The notes under the pieces were generated by a model. The model worked only from the letters and a program-made list of their open reading frames with translations. It was not told where the DNA came from and did not search any database. Below, in pieces: positions 1-8,261 of a stretch of 54,974 bases of DNA (positions within the stretch are counted from its first letter, which is position 1; every line of letters starts with the position of its first letter). Source of the DNA: an uncultured Thermomicrobiales bacterium (GTDB lineage: Bacteria; Chloroflexota; Chloroflexia; Thermomicrobiales; UBA6265); the NCBI GenBank assembly GCA_902806325.1, contig CADCWE010000192.1, forward strand, positions 1 through 54,974. The letters run 5' to 3'. The position numbers and the translations under genes were made by a program.

Positions 1-1243
1 GGGGGGGGAACTCGGGCTGGGTTGCCGGCCGGTACCAGAACTTCATGAAGTCGATCGCGACCTGGAGGTGGGCCTCGTCGTTGAAGGCGTGGATCACCCA
101 CGGCTGGCCGCCGATCGCATAGACCCGCTTGAGCGTGCCGTCGGCCTGCTTGAACGCCGGGGGAGGGACCACGATCACCTGTTCCGGCTGGATCGTGACG
201 TCCTCGCTCTTGGCCGCGTTCATCATCCCCGGCGCGATTGCCGCCCACTGGAAGCAGGTCGCGATGGTACCGGAGCTGAAGACATCGACGAGTTCCGGAA
301 TGCCGTGGTTGGTCGCGCCCGGCGGGGCGTACTGGAGGAAGCTCTTGTTGCGCTCCATCGCCGCGGCGTTGACCTCGGAGTCCAGGATGCCCTCGACCTG
401 CTTGGTTTCCTGGTTCCAGATCTCGCCCCCGGTCGAGAACATGAACGGGTAGAGGTAGCAGGAGACATAATCGTAGGTCTTCGACCACTGCATCGAGGTC
501 CCGTAGAGGTCCTCGTCGGGCCGGGTGAAGTGCTTGGCGATCCGCTCGAAGCGGTCGATGTCGACCTGTTCCCACTCCTCGAACGTTTGCGGCAGATCTT
601 CGTCGCCGTTGGCGGCCTTGTAGGCGTCGCGCTCGGCCTGGTCGGAGAAGAGGTCCTGGCGGACGAAGAGGGCGATCGTGTCGCCTTCCTGCGGGAAGCC
701 CCAGATCTGGTCGGAGCCGTCGGGGTAGATCTGGTAGGCGTCGGCGGCCGGCTCGAATTCGATATCGAGTTCCGGGTTGGCGGCGATGATGTCGTTGAGT
801 TGGAGGATCCACCCGGGCTGGCCGAGCGCGCCCAGCCACTGGGAGTCGGAGATGATGATGTTGTACTCGGCCTCACCCGTCGCCAACGACGTCGCGGCCT
901 TTTGGAAAAGGTCGCCAAACTCGGCGCTTTCAAAGGAGAAGTTGACCTCGTAGCCGTAGTTCTCCTGGGCGTAGGGCTTGAACAAGTCGTTGGCGATGTC
1001 GACACCCAACTGGCTCGGCGGCCAGCCGGCGATGCCGAGGATCGCCATGTCGATCGTCTTGCCGCTGAGCGGGCTATCCTGGGCGGAAACCTTGCGGGCG
1101 CCGTGATTGAGCATCAGACCGGCGATTGCCGGGGCGCTCAGGCCCAGCGCGACGGCGCGCTTGAGCACCTCACGCCGGCCGATCCGCCCGGCCATGGCAT
1201 CGCGCAGCAGCGAGACGTGGGACGCCGACAGGTCCTTGGTCAC
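1..1243 (-). CDS. ABC transporter extracellular solute-binding protein, family 1 (3' end cut by window)
   Basis: Exported substrate-binding protein of a MalE/UgpB-type sugar ABC importer, acting outside the membrane. The N-terminus reads GRIGRREVLKRAVALGLS followed by a hydrophobic stretch and AQD, a twin-arginine signal of the kind common in Thermomicrobia binding proteins. Mature-chain features seen are FGDLFQKAATSLATGEAEYN and a run of Trp/Tyr/Gly-rich segments typical of carbohydrate binders. The GTG start is chosen because an AGGAG lies 7 bases upstream. About 414 codons are in the window and the C-terminus lies beyond base 1. The promoter upstream carries an operator-like palindrome. 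The substrate cannot be read from the sequence. Confidence 0.88.
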   Translation of the reverse strand, partial: MTKDLSASHVSLLRDAMAGRIGRREVLKRAVALGLSAPAIAGLMLNHGARKVSAQDSPLSGKTIDMAILGIAGWPPSQLGVDIANDLFKPYAQENYGYEVNFSFESAEFGDLFQKAATSLATGEAEYNIIISDSQWLGALGQPGWILQLNDIIAANPELDIEFEPAADAYQIYPDGSDQIWGFPQEGDTIALFVRQDLFSDQAERDAYKAANGDEDLPQTFEEWEQVDIDRFERIAKHFTRPDEDLYGTSMQWSKTYDYVSCYLYPFMFSTGGEIWNQETKQVEGILDSEVNAAAMERNKSFLQYAPPGATNHGIPELVDVFSSGTIATCFQWAAIAPGMMNAAKSEDVTIQPEQVIVVPPPAFKQADGTLKRVYAIGGQPWVIHAFNDEAHLQVAIDFMKFWYRPATQPEFPP

Positions 1244-1400
1244 CGTTGACTCCTCTCCTAGACGTTGCCCCGTCGCGAGTCGCCGCCGTGGCGCTCGATA
1301 TCGTTCCGCCGGTCGAGGGCTAGTCGGGCCATCGCGAACCGACGCGAACACCACTCGGTGCACGCGCGTGGCGTCTCCAACGTTCGCTTCAATGGCCCGA

Positions 1401-1416
1401 CGTACCGGTCGGTACG
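1401..1416. promoter_or_regulatory. TetR-like operator palindrome over the binding-protein promoter
   Basis: Perfect inverted repeat CGTACCG-GT-CGGTACG. It overlaps the -10 and the expected start site of the leftward promoter, which fits repression by a dimeric regulator. TetR-family operators often contain ACCGGTCGGT-like cores; the family assignment is inference. No regulator gene is in the window nearby. Confidence 0.5.
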
Positions 1417-1443
1417 CTAGCAAACGGTCGGGAGGGGTGTCAA
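1414..1443 (-). promoter_or_regulatory. sigma-70 type promoter for the solute-binding protein
   Basis: On the minus strand TTGACA (1443-1438), 18-base spacer, TAGCGT (1419-1414). The start codon lies about 170 bases downstream, leaving a long leader. Confidence 0.5.
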
Positions 1444-1552
1444 GATCTTTGCGCATCGGATGCCGCGCCCGGTCCGAGGACACACGACGGCGCCCCGATT
1501 GCTCGGGACGCCGCCGGACGCACGCAGGGTGCCGAGAACTTGCGTTCGGGTG
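1444..1552. other. Intergenic stretch without gene
   Basis: Together with 1244-1400 this spacer between two leftward genes holds only the promoter and operator described separately. No reading frame with a ribosome site and no hairpin with a T-run was seen. Confidence 0.5.
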
Positions 1553-2113
1553 TTACCGCTTGTCCATCATGTTCTTGAACGCCATTGCGGCGATGCCGCC
1601 GAGGGCAGCCTTGGCGAGCGGGCTGTCGAGCATCCCGCCACCGCCGCCACCGCCGCCCCGGCGCTGGTTGTCGTCATCGCCGCCACCGCCGAGGATGCCG
1701 CCCAGCATGCCGCCGATGCCCCCACCCCCACCGCCGCCACCGAACAGGCTTTCGAGCCCGCCGGGGTTCTCCTTGCGGAAGCGCGAGGTGAGGCTGGCCA
1801 GTTGGCGGGGGTCGTCAACGTTGCCGGCGATCTGCTGGCCGCTGCCGCCCATCCGCTGTTGCAACATCTGCCCCAACTGGGCGCGCTGGTCGGAAGACAT
1901 CCGGCCATAGGCCTCTTGGGCCGATCGCTCGTATGTGTCGTCGTCGATGTTCTGGGAAACCCGACCGTAGTGTTGGCGCACCTCGTCGGCGTCCATTCCG
2001 TCTTCGGGGCGGCCAGTCTCGTAGCGGCTCACGAAGTCCTGGGCGCGACCACGCCGCACGTTGTCGTCCTCGTCGTCCGCGCCGCCGAACATGCCCTTGA
2101 GCAAAGAATCCAT
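1553..2113 (-). CDS. Gly-rich hypothetical protein
   Basis: Predicted 186-residue protein of unknown function. The N-terminal half is acidic and helical (DDEDDNVRRGRAQDFVSRYE, then DADEVRQHYGRVSQNIDDD). The middle contains a QRAQLGQMLQQRMGG segment, and the C-terminal third has two long glycine runs (GGGGGGGG) ending in LAKAALGGIAAMAFKNMMDK, a short amphipathic or membrane-contacting helix. The ATG at 2113 is preferred over an upstream start because AGGGG precedes it at good spacing. The Gly runs suggest a flexible or self-assembling protein; no family is recognised. It lies downstream of hemE on the same strand. Confidence 0.75.
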   Translation of the reverse strand: MDSLLKGMFGGADDEDDNVRRGRAQDFVSRYETGRPEDGMDADEVRQHYGRVSQNIDDDTYERSAQEAYGRMSSDQRAQLGQMLQQRMGGSGQQIAGNVDDPRQLASLTSRFRKENPGGLESLFGGGGGGGGIGGMLGGILGGGGDDDNQRRGGGGGGGGMLDSPLAKAALGGIAAMAFKNMMDKR

Positions 2114-2213
2114 GGATTGTCCCCTCTCTCGGTTCTCATCGCCCCAGCGCCGCGTCGGGCGTGGGCCATCGAGATTCGTGGCAGGAACCATGCCAGCGCG
2201 GTCGGGAGTGTCG

Positions 2214-3272
2214 TCAGCGGGTGGCGGTGTCGCGGTGGACCTGCTCGACCACCTCGGCCAATCGCTCCGGCGGTGTCTCCGGCAGGATGCCGTGACCGAG
2301 GTTGAAGACGTGGCCGACTCTGCCGTCCGCGCGGCGCAGCACGTCCGCCACGCCCGTCGCCACCGCCTGGGGCGTCGCCATCAGCAGGGTCGGATCGAGG
2401 TTGCCCTGGATGCCGCGTTCCAATCCGATCCGCTCCCAGGCCACGTCGAGCGGGAGCCGCCAGTCCACGCTCACCAGGTCGCTGCCGGCGGAGGCGATCT
2501 GGTCCAACAACGAGACCGTCCCCGTGCTGAAGTGGATCGTCGGTGCCGAGCCGGCGAGGTCGGCGAAGATGCGCCGGGTGTAGGGCAGGACGAACGCCTC
2601 GTAGGCATCCGGGCCGAGCAGCCCAAGCCAGGAGTCGAAGAGCTGAACCGCGTCCGCACCGGCTCGGATTTGGGCCCGCAAGTAGCGGGTCACCACCTCG
2701 GTCAGCGTCGCCATCAGGCGGTGCCAGAGATCCGGGCGGCCGTACATCAGCGCCTTGGTCTTCGGGTACTCGCGCGAGGACCGTCCCTCGACCAGGTAGC
2801 AGGCGAGGGTAAACGGCGCCCCGGAAAAGCCGAGCACCGCGGCCCGTTCTCCAAGGACGCCCCGCAGCAGCCGCACCGCCTCCATCACGTAGGGGGTGCC
2901 TTCCTCGGCTTCGACGACCGTCAAGGCGGCGATTCCCGCCTCGTCCCGCACGGGTCGATCGATCACGGGTCCGACGTTCGGCTCGATCCGGAACGGCACC
3001 CCCATGCCCGTCAACGGCAGCATAATGTCGGCGAACAGCACGGCGCCGTCGACGCCAAGCCGGTCGACCGGCATCACCGTCGCTTCCACCGCCAGCTCAG
3101 GCGTGGTGGCGACCGTCATGAAGTCGTGCTTCTCCCGCAACGCGCGGTACTCCGGCAGGGCGCGCCCCGCCTGGCGCATGAACCACACCGGCGTCGCATC
3201 GACCGGTTGCCGCCGCGCGGCGGCGATGAACCTGGCCCGGCCGGCCATCGGGGCGACGGAAACCGTCGCCAT
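2214..3272 (-). CDS. hemE: Uroporphyrinogen decarboxylase
   Basis: Converts uroporphyrinogen III to coproporphyrinogen III by removing four acetate carboxyls, in the cytoplasm. Family marks: VWFMRQAGRALPEYR at residues 29-43 (the RQAGR signature) and FADIMLP with the essential Asp near residue 82; length 352, usual for the family. The ATG is chosen because TAGGAGAACAA precedes it. It starts 11 bases after the hemQ stop and is the last gene of the haem operon. In organisms with HemQ, its product is the branch substrate for the coproporphyrin-dependent route. Confidence 0.96.
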   Translation of the reverse strand: MATVSVAPMAGRARFIAAARRQPVDATPVWFMRQAGRALPEYRALREKHDFMTVATTPELAVEATVMPVDRLGVDGAVLFADIMLPLTGMGVPFRIEPNVGPVIDRPVRDEAGIAALTVVEAEEGTPYVMEAVRLLRGVLGERAAVLGFSGAPFTLACYLVEGRSSREYPKTKALMYGRPDLWHRLMATLTEVVTRYLRAQIRAGADAVQLFDSWLGLLGPDAYEAFVLPYTRRIFADLAGSAPTIHFSTGTVSLLDQIASAGSDLVSVDWRLPLDVAWERIGLERGIQGNLDPTLLMATPQAVATGVADVLRRADGRVGHVFNLGHGILPETPPERLAEVVEQVHRDTATR

Positions 3273-3283
3273 TTGTTCTCCTA

Positions 3284-4015
3284 TCAAGCCGTGACCGTCC
3301 GGCGGACGCCGGCCATCGTTTCCAGCATCCCCTCGGCGGTGGTGGTGACGCAGGTGAAGATCGGGACGTCAGTTTCGGTGAAGGCGCTGGAGTAGGACGG
3401 GCGCAACTCCTGGACCAGATCGAGAAAGTCGCCCGGCTCGTCGGTCTCGAAAGCGAGGACGAACTCCTGGTCGTCGAGGCCGAACGAGTACGTCGTGTTC
3501 AACTTGACGGAGGAGAAGGTGTGACCGATCGCGATGTGCTGGTTCATCGCCTCCTGGCGCTCCTCCTTCGGCATCCCGTACCACTCGCGCTTCTTGGTCA
3601 GGGGATAGACGAAGAGGTATTTGTGCTCGCCCGGCGCCAGGCTGAGGCGGGTGAATCGGTCGCCCGCGGGACCCGAATACTTCTCGACGTAGGAGGAGTT
3701 CTTGGTCATCGAAAGGTAGGAATACGGGACACCCAGCCAGGCGCCAAGCTCCGTGCCCATCAGTTCGCTCGCCATCCGTTGCACGTCGGCCAGGTCGTAG
3801 CTGACCTGCCAAACCATGAAGTCGGCGTCGCCGCGGGTGCCGACGGTGGAGTAACAGCGAACCAGGTTGTCCTCCGCCCAATTGTTGACCACCGCCGCGA
3901 ATTCGGCCCGGTGACGGTCACGCTCCATCGGGTCGAGGCGGCGCCAGGCCGGGTCGGTCTTAAAGAAGGTGAACTTGACGTATTGGCGGCGGCCGGGCTG
4001 GGGTTCGAGCGGCAT
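3284..4015 (-). CDS. hemQ: Coproheme decarboxylase (chlorite-dismutase-like HemQ/ChdC)
   Basis: Peroxide-dependent decarboxylation of coproheme to haem b, the last step of the coproporphyrin-dependent pathway. The 243-residue chain shows the dimeric alpha/beta-barrel family pattern. FVYPLTKKREWYGMP has the catalytic Tyr near residue 137 and IAIGHTFSSVKLNTTYSFG the proximal haem-ligand His near 165. The Tyr and the haem-operon context argue for HemQ rather than a true chlorite dismutase. Start is the ATG preceded by GAGGAG; it lies 43 bases after the hemB stop. The oxidase (CgoX) and ferrochelatase (CpfC) of this route are not in the window. Confidence 0.93.
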   Translation of the reverse strand: MPLEPQPGRRQYVKFTFFKTDPAWRRLDPMERDRHRAEFAAVVNNWAEDNLVRCYSTVGTRGDADFMVWQVSYDLADVQRMASELMGTELGAWLGVPYSYLSMTKNSSYVEKYSGPAGDRFTRLSLAPGEHKYLFVYPLTKKREWYGMPKEERQEAMNQHIAIGHTFSSVKLNTTYSFGLDDQEFVLAFETDEPGDFLDLVQELRPSYSSAFTETDVPIFTCVTTTAEGMLETMAGVRRTVTA

Positions 4016-4058
4016 CGTCGGCTCCTCTTCGATGAAGCGGGTCGAGGGTCCCAAGGGT

Positions 4059-5120
4059 TCAGAACCCGACCGGAACCCGGTTCGCGGACACGGTGGCGTC
4101 GCCGCGCAGCCAGCGGGCGGCGTCCTTGGCGTGGTAGGTGATGATCCGGCCGGCGCCGGCGCGCTTGATCGCGGTCAGCGTTTCCAGGGCAACGCGGCGC
4201 TCGTCGATCCAACCCAGTTGGGCGGCGGCTTTGACCATCGCGTATTCCCCAGAGACGTTGTAGGCGATCAGCGGGGCGTCGAAGCGGTCGCGCGCCTGGC
4301 GGATCACGTCGAGGTACGCCAGCGCCGGTTTGACGATCACGATGTCGGCACCCTCGTCGAGGTCAGTTGCGATCTCGGACAGCGCTTCCCGCCCGTTGGC
4401 GGGGTCCATCTGGTGAGAGCCGCGGTCGCCAAACGCGGGCATGGACGCGGCCGCCTCGCGGAAGGGGCCGTAGAAGGCGGAGGCGAACTTGGCGGCGTAG
4501 GCCATGATCGGCACCTGATCGTGCCCCGCCGCGTCGAGCGCGGTGCGGATCGTCAGCACCCGGCCGTCCATCATGTCCGATGGGGCGACGATGTCGGCGC
4601 CGGCGGCGGCGTGGCTGACCGCGGTCTGCGCCAGCAGATCCAAGGTCAAGTCGTTGTCCACCTCGGCGCCGCGCAAAATCCCGCAGTGGCCGTGGTCGGT
4701 GTACTCGCAACCGCAAACATCGGTGATCACCAACATCTCCGGCGCGTGTCGCTTGATGGCGCGGACAGCCTCCTGGACCACGCCGTCCGGGGCGTAGGCG
4801 CCGGAGGCGAACGCGTCCTTTTCGGCCGGGATCCCGAACAGCAGCACGGCGCCGATGCCGAGCTCGGCCAGCTCGTCCATCTCGCCGGGCAGTCGGTCCA
4901 CCGAGAGCTGGAACTGACCCGGCATCGAACCGATCTCGCGTCGGACCCCGACGCCGTGGGTGACGAACAGCGGCAGGATAAAATCCTCGGCGGCGAGGCG
5001 GGTTTCCCGTACCAGTTGGCGGATGGCGCCCGTGCGGCGCAACCGCCGGTGGCGCCGGAACCGGGTCGATTCGCCCGCCGGGGAAATCGCTGTCGTTCGA
5101 TGGTCGTCGAACTGGCTCAT
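4059..5120 (-). CDS. hemB: Delta-aminolevulinic acid dehydratase (porphobilinogen synthase)
   Basis: Condenses two 5-aminolevulinate molecules to porphobilinogen. Visible marks: DVCGCEYTDHGHCG with Cys136, Cys138 and Cys146, the three-cysteine zinc site; YAAKFAS with Lys211; and VKPALAYLD with Lys264, the two Schiff-base lysines. 353 residues. Its ATG overlaps the TGA of hemC-hemD as ATGA, so translation is probably coupled. The N-terminal 25 residues are an Arg-rich extension before the usual fold. Confidence 0.97.
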   Translation of the reverse strand: MSQFDDHRTTAISPAGESTRFRRHRRLRRTGAIRQLVRETRLAAEDFILPLFVTHGVGVRREIGSMPGQFQLSVDRLPGEMDELAELGIGAVLLFGIPAEKDAFASGAYAPDGVVQEAVRAIKRHAPEMLVITDVCGCEYTDHGHCGILRGAEVDNDLTLDLLAQTAVSHAAAGADIVAPSDMMDGRVLTIRTALDAAGHDQVPIMAYAAKFASAFYGPFREAAASMPAFGDRGSHQMDPANGREALSEIATDLDEGADIVIVKPALAYLDVIRQARDRFDAPLIAYNVSGEYAMVKAAAQLGWIDERRVALETLTAIKRAGAGRIITYHAKDAARWLRGDATVSANRVPVGF

Positions 5121-6994
5121 TCGGTCACCTGTTGGTCGCTTGGCTGGTCGTCGCCGGACGCTGCCGGGACGAGTTTGAGGGCAGTCTGACGGTTGCGAAT
5201 GTGGCGGACGATGGCCGCCACCAGCCCCGTGTCCGAAGGATCGTCGGCGACGACATCGGGCGCCAGGCCGACCGCCTCGGCCGCCCGCGCCGTCGTGTCG
5301 CCGAGGCAGGCGACCACCGCCCGGTTCAGCGACGTGAGTTCTCCGTTCAGAACGCCGGCCAACCCCTGGACGCTGGACGGCGAGGCGAACGTCACGACAT
5401 CGACCTCTCCCCGCCGGATCCGGGACCGCACCGCCGGGTCGAGGTCTACGTCGGGCACCGTCCGGTAGACCACGACGCGATCGACCGCCGCTCCAAGATC
5501 GCGCAGGCCGTCCGGGATCGCGTTGCGCGCTCGATCGCCGCAGGGGAAGAGGATCCGTCGCCCGACCATGCCCCCGACGGACAAGGCGGCGACCAGTCCG
5601 TCGCCGTGGCGCTGTTCCGGGGGAGGGATCGTCGCGACCGCCAACCCGCTCGCCACAAGCGACGCGGCGGTGGCGCCGCCGACGGCCGCGATGGCCGCGC
5701 CACCGAGGGCTTCCGGACCGTCACCGCGCTGCCGCAACCGGTCGAGGACGCGCTCGACGGCGTTGGCGCTCGAGAACACGACCCAATCGTAGCCGTGGTC
5801 CAGGAGGCGGTCGAGGGCCCGATCCAGCGGTGCCGTTTCGCTTGCGGCCTCGATGCGCAGGGTCGGCGCCAGAATGGTCCGCGCCCCAGCGGAGCGCAGC
5901 TCGGCGTCGAGCGTGTCGGCCCGGGCCGTTGGTCTCGTCACCAGAACGGAGAGCCCTGCGAGCGGGCGCTGGGTTCGCGAGCGGGCATCCAGGCTGCTCT
6001 GCATCCTGAGCGCCACGGCCCCCGCCTGCCGCTGCGCGTCGTTGGGATCCAACCGCAGACAATCCTGTTCGAACGCGTGACCGTGCTCGCTGGCGAGCAT
6101 CACCCGCAACAGGATCGTCCCGTCGGCTTCGACCGTGGCGTGCGCGCCGACGGGGGTGGTGCAGCCCGCCCCGAGGGCGCCCAGCACGGCGCGCTCGACC
6201 TTGACCGCCGCCGAGACCGCCGGCACATCGAGCGGCGCCACGAATCGGCGCGCTGCTTCGTCGCCGGCACGGATCTCGACCGCCAGCGCGCCCTGACCCG
6301 GTGCCGGGACCATCACGTCCAGCGGCACCGGCGCCGTGGCCCGGTCCCGGCGGCCCAAGCGCGCGAGCCCGGCGGCGGCGAGGACGATGGCGTCCATCTC
6401 CGGCTCGAGCGCCTTCCGTAACCGGGTATCGACGTTGCCCCGCAGTTCGACGATCCGTGCGTCCGGGCGTAGGGCCAGCACCTGAGCGGCGCGGCGCCGC
6501 GACGACGTGCCGACGGTTGGCGATGGCGGGAGGCCGTCCAGCGAGCAGCCGTGGCGCGACACGACGACATCCCGCGCGTCCTCCCGGTCAAGGAACGCCG
6601 CGAGCAACAATCCCGGCGCTTCCTCCGAAGGCAGGTCTTTGGCGGAATGGACGGCGGCGTCGATATCGCCCCGCGCCAACGCCTCCTGCAACGCGGACGT
6701 AAAGACGCCCCGGCCGCCGATGACCGTCAGCGGCGAGATCTTGTCCCGATCGCCCTCGGTGCTGATGACGACCAAGCGGATCACGATCTCGGGATGCGTC
6801 CGTTGCATCAACGACGCCACGACGTTCGCCTGGGCGAGGGCGAGAGCGCTGCCCCGCGTACCGATTCGGAGCGGACGATCGTCCGAGCCGAGCGGGGATG
6901 CCGCCGATGCGAGGATCCGCGGGTCGCCGGTGGGAACCGGGGCGGTCGCCCCTCCAGACCCGCCCACTGACGAAGATAGGGACGACCCGATCAC
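5117..6994 (-). CDS. hemCD: Hydroxymethylbilane synthase / uroporphyrinogen-III synthase fusion
   Basis: One 625-residue polypeptide carries two consecutive haem enzymes. The HemC part, about residues 42-340, starts LRIGTRGSALALAQ, has VHSAKDLPSE near 115-124, and has GAGCTTPVG with Cys278, which binds the dipyrromethane cofactor. The HemD part, from about 347, begins LSVLVTRPTARADTL and includes VVFSSANAVERV and DVVTFASPSSV typical of uroporphyrinogen-III synthase. The fusion would pass the unstable hydroxymethylbilane straight on. The frame is open upstream to 7072, but that ATG sits inside the -10 box. The GTG at 6994 with GGAG upstream is therefore chosen; start confidence is moderate. 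Confidence 0.92.
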   Translation of the reverse strand: MIGSSLSSSVGGSGGATAPVPTGDPRILASAASPLGSDDRPLRIGTRGSALALAQANVVASLMQRTHPEIVIRLVVISTEGDRDKISPLTVIGGRGVFTSALQEALARGDIDAAVHSAKDLPSEEAPGLLLAAFLDREDARDVVVSRHGCSLDGLPPSPTVGTSSRRRAAQVLALRPDARIVELRGNVDTRLRKALEPEMDAIVLAAAGLARLGRRDRATAPVPLDVMVPAPGQGALAVEIRAGDEAARRFVAPLDVPAVSAAVKVERAVLGALGAGCTTPVGAHATVEADGTILLRVMLASEHGHAFEQDCLRLDPNDAQRQAGAVALRMQSSLDARSRTQRPLAGLSVLVTRPTARADTLDAELRSAGARTILAPTLRIEAASETAPLDRALDRLLDHGYDWVVFSSANAVERVLDRLRQRGDGPEALGGAAIAAVGGATAASLVASGLAVATIPPPEQRHGDGLVAALSVGGMVGRRILFPCGDRARNAIPDGLRDLGAAVDRVVVYRTVPDVDLDPAVRSRIRRGEVDVVTFASPSSVQGLAGVLNGELTSLNRAVVACLGDTTARAAEAVGLAPDVVADDPSDTGLVAAIVRHIRNRQTALKLVPAASGDDQPSDQQVTE

Positions 6995-7046
6995 GGCGAC
7001 TCCGTTGGTGCGGCGCACGAAATCTTGACAAACTCGGCAAATCTGT

Positions 7047-7056
7047 GCAATATTGC
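7047..7056. promoter_or_regulatory. Palindrome near the haem-operon start site
   Basis: Perfect 10-base palindrome GCAATATTGC, about 12-21 bases downstream of the haem-operon -10 box. The position suits a repressor site, but short palindromes occur by chance. Confidence 0.25.
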
Positions 7057-7067
7057 GTGTTGTCCCG

Positions 7068-7097
7068 ATCATAACGATGGGTTTTGCGAGGTGTCAA
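7068..7097 (-). promoter_or_regulatory. Promoter of the hemCD-hemB-hemQ-hemE operon
   Basis: On the minus strand TTGACA (7097-7092), 18-base spacer, TATGAT (7073-7068). This is the closest match to consensus in the region and is placed so that the leader runs into the GTG of hemCD. Confidence 0.7.
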
Positions 7098-7156
7098 GGC
7101 GCCGGAACGGCAGCAGTGCCTGGGCTTCAAGCGATGGGCGATCCTGCCCGCCGCTG

Positions 7157-7165
7157 TGGTATGAT
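7157..7165 (+). promoter_or_regulatory. Extended -10 promoter of rplU
   Basis: TGG-TATGAT, an extended -10 element with no good -35. A second possible rightward promoter, TTGACA (7025-7030) with CAATAT (7048-7053) at 17-base spacing, lies upstream and overlaps the leftward haem promoter region. Confidence 0.5.
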
Positions 7166-7175
7166 CCCGTGACCA

Positions 7176-7192
7176 CGGTGCCTCGGGCACCG
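7176..7192 (+). other. 5'-terminal hairpin in the rplU leader
   Basis: CGGTGCC-TCG-GGCACCG, a perfect 7-bp stem beginning about ten bases after the -10 box and followed by GTTTTC. It would sit at the extreme 5' end of the mRNA. That placement is too early for a normal terminator and suits mRNA stabilisation or ribosomal-protein feedback. A second hairpin, TGGGG with CCCCA at 7255-7273, lies just before the gene. Confidence 0.45.
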
Positions 7193-7288
7193 GTTTTCGC
7201 GTGTGGGAGACGATTGCGTATCGGACCGCGCGCTCTTACAGGTCCGTAGTCCGTTGGGGTCGCGCGCCCCAGTCGTGTGAGAATCACC

Positions 7289-7840
7289 ATGAGCGATCCG
7301 CGAACGACGGCCGACGAGCCCATTGATCCGGTCGAGGTCAACCCGGAGGACCACCCCGCCGAGGCCCCGGCCGACAACGCGTCCGAGACCGGCGATCCGG
7401 CGACCGAGCCGCTGGTTTCGGAGCCGGTGGTCGAGACGACCGAGACCGAATCCAGCGCCGATGTCGGCGCCTCTCCAGTCGTGGCAAACGCGCTACCGGA
7501 GCAGGCTGCCAAGCCTCGGGCACCGCTTCCCTATGCGGTGATCCACACCGGTGGCAAGCAGTACCGCGTTAGCGTCGGCGACCGGATCTCGGTCGAGCGG
7601 TTGGAAGCCGAGGCGGGGTCCGAGATCACCCTCGATCGCGTGCTGCTGGTCGGTGGGGACGGGTCGACGCGGGTCGGGACGCCGCTGGTGGACGGGGCGG
7701 CGGTCACGGCCTCGGTCGACGATCATTTCCGAGGCGAGAAGTTGGTCGTATTCAAGTACAAGGCGAAGAAGCGCTATCGCCGCCGGATCGGCCACCGTCA
7801 GTCGCAGACCAAACTGACCATCACCGGCATCGTCGGTTAA
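7289..7840 (+). CDS. rplU: 50S ribosomal protein L21 with acidic N-terminal extension
   Basis: Large-subunit protein that contacts 23S rRNA. The L21 core starts at YAVIHTGGKQYRVSVGD, about residue 81, and ends KLTITGIVG, the usual C-terminus. Before it lie about 80 residues rich in Glu, Asp, Pro and Ala (for example EVNPEDHPAEAPADNASETG), absent from ordinary 100-residue L21. The ATG is preferred to a GTG 12 bases upstream, though both lack a strong ribosome site. First gene of an rplU-rpmA-rpmE ribosomal group. Confidence 0.93.
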   Translation: MSDPRTTADEPIDPVEVNPEDHPAEAPADNASETGDPATEPLVSEPVVETTETESSADVGASPVVANALPEQAAKPRAPLPYAVIHTGGKQYRVSVGDRISVERLEAEAGSEITLDRVLLVGGDGSTRVGTPLVDGAAVTASVDDHFRGEKLVVFKYKAKKRYRRRIGHRQSQTKLTITGIVG

Positions 7841-7888
7841 GCCGCACCGGCCGCCGACGATCGAACCAGAACGGAAAGGAGACCGCCC

Positions 7889-8227
7889 GTGGCGCACAAA
7901 AAGGGAGTCGGCAGTTCTCGCAACGGCCGGGACAGCGCGTCCCAGCGACTCGGCGTGAAGCGATCCGACGGGCAGTTAGTCCGTGCCGGCACGATCGTGG
8001 TCCGGCAACGCGGGACCGAGTTCTGGGTCGGCAACAACGTCGGCATCGGGAAGGACCACACCATCTACGCCAAGATCGACGGCGTGGTCCGCTTCGAGCC
8101 GGTCACCCGCAACAAGCGCCGGATCAGCGTCTACTCGCCCGATCTCTACCCGATTGGCGGCGCCCGCGAACTCCTGTCGCCGGTTGTCGAGGCGGTCGAG
8201 CCGCTCGGGGCGACCGCGGCCGATTAG
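7889..8227 (+). CDS. rpmA: 50S ribosomal protein L27
   Basis: Large-subunit protein whose N-terminus reaches the peptidyl-transferase centre. It starts [15 protein letters not shown] directly, so no N-terminal prepeptide of the Firmicutes kind is needed. The core follows as [20 protein letters not shown] and [12 protein letters not shown]. Length is 112 residues, longer than the usual 85-90 because of a C-terminal tail ([20 protein letters not shown]). GTG start with AAGGAG upstream, 48 bases after rplU. Confidence 0.96.
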   Translation: MAHKKGVGSSRNGRDSASQRLGVKRSDGQLVRAGTIVVRQRGTEFWVGNNVGIGKDHTIYAKIDGVVRFEPVTRNKRRISVYSPDLYPIGGARELLSPVVEAVEPLGATAAD

Positions 8228-8245
8228 GTCGCGGGAGCACGTTTC

Positions 8246-8254
8246 TGTTATTGT
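8246..8254 (+). promoter_or_regulatory. Candidate extended -10 promoter of rpmE
   Basis: TGT-TATTGT between rpmA and rpmE, with a hairpin starting eight bases downstream, the same layout as the rplU promoter. No clear -35. Confidence 0.35.
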
Positions 8255-8261
8255 CTCTGTG

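Noticed and set aside
3284-4015. Chlorite dismutase
   Set aside because: The decarboxylase Tyr is present and the gene sits in a haem operon, which fits HemQ better.
7070-7072. ATG as start of hemCD
   Set aside because: It lies inside the -10 box of the best promoter, so it would not be in the transcript; a downstream GTG with GGAG is used.
7176-7196. Intrinsic terminator or attenuator before rplU
   Set aside because: The hairpin begins about ten bases after the -10 box, too close to the start for polymerase termination; kept only as a 5' hairpin.
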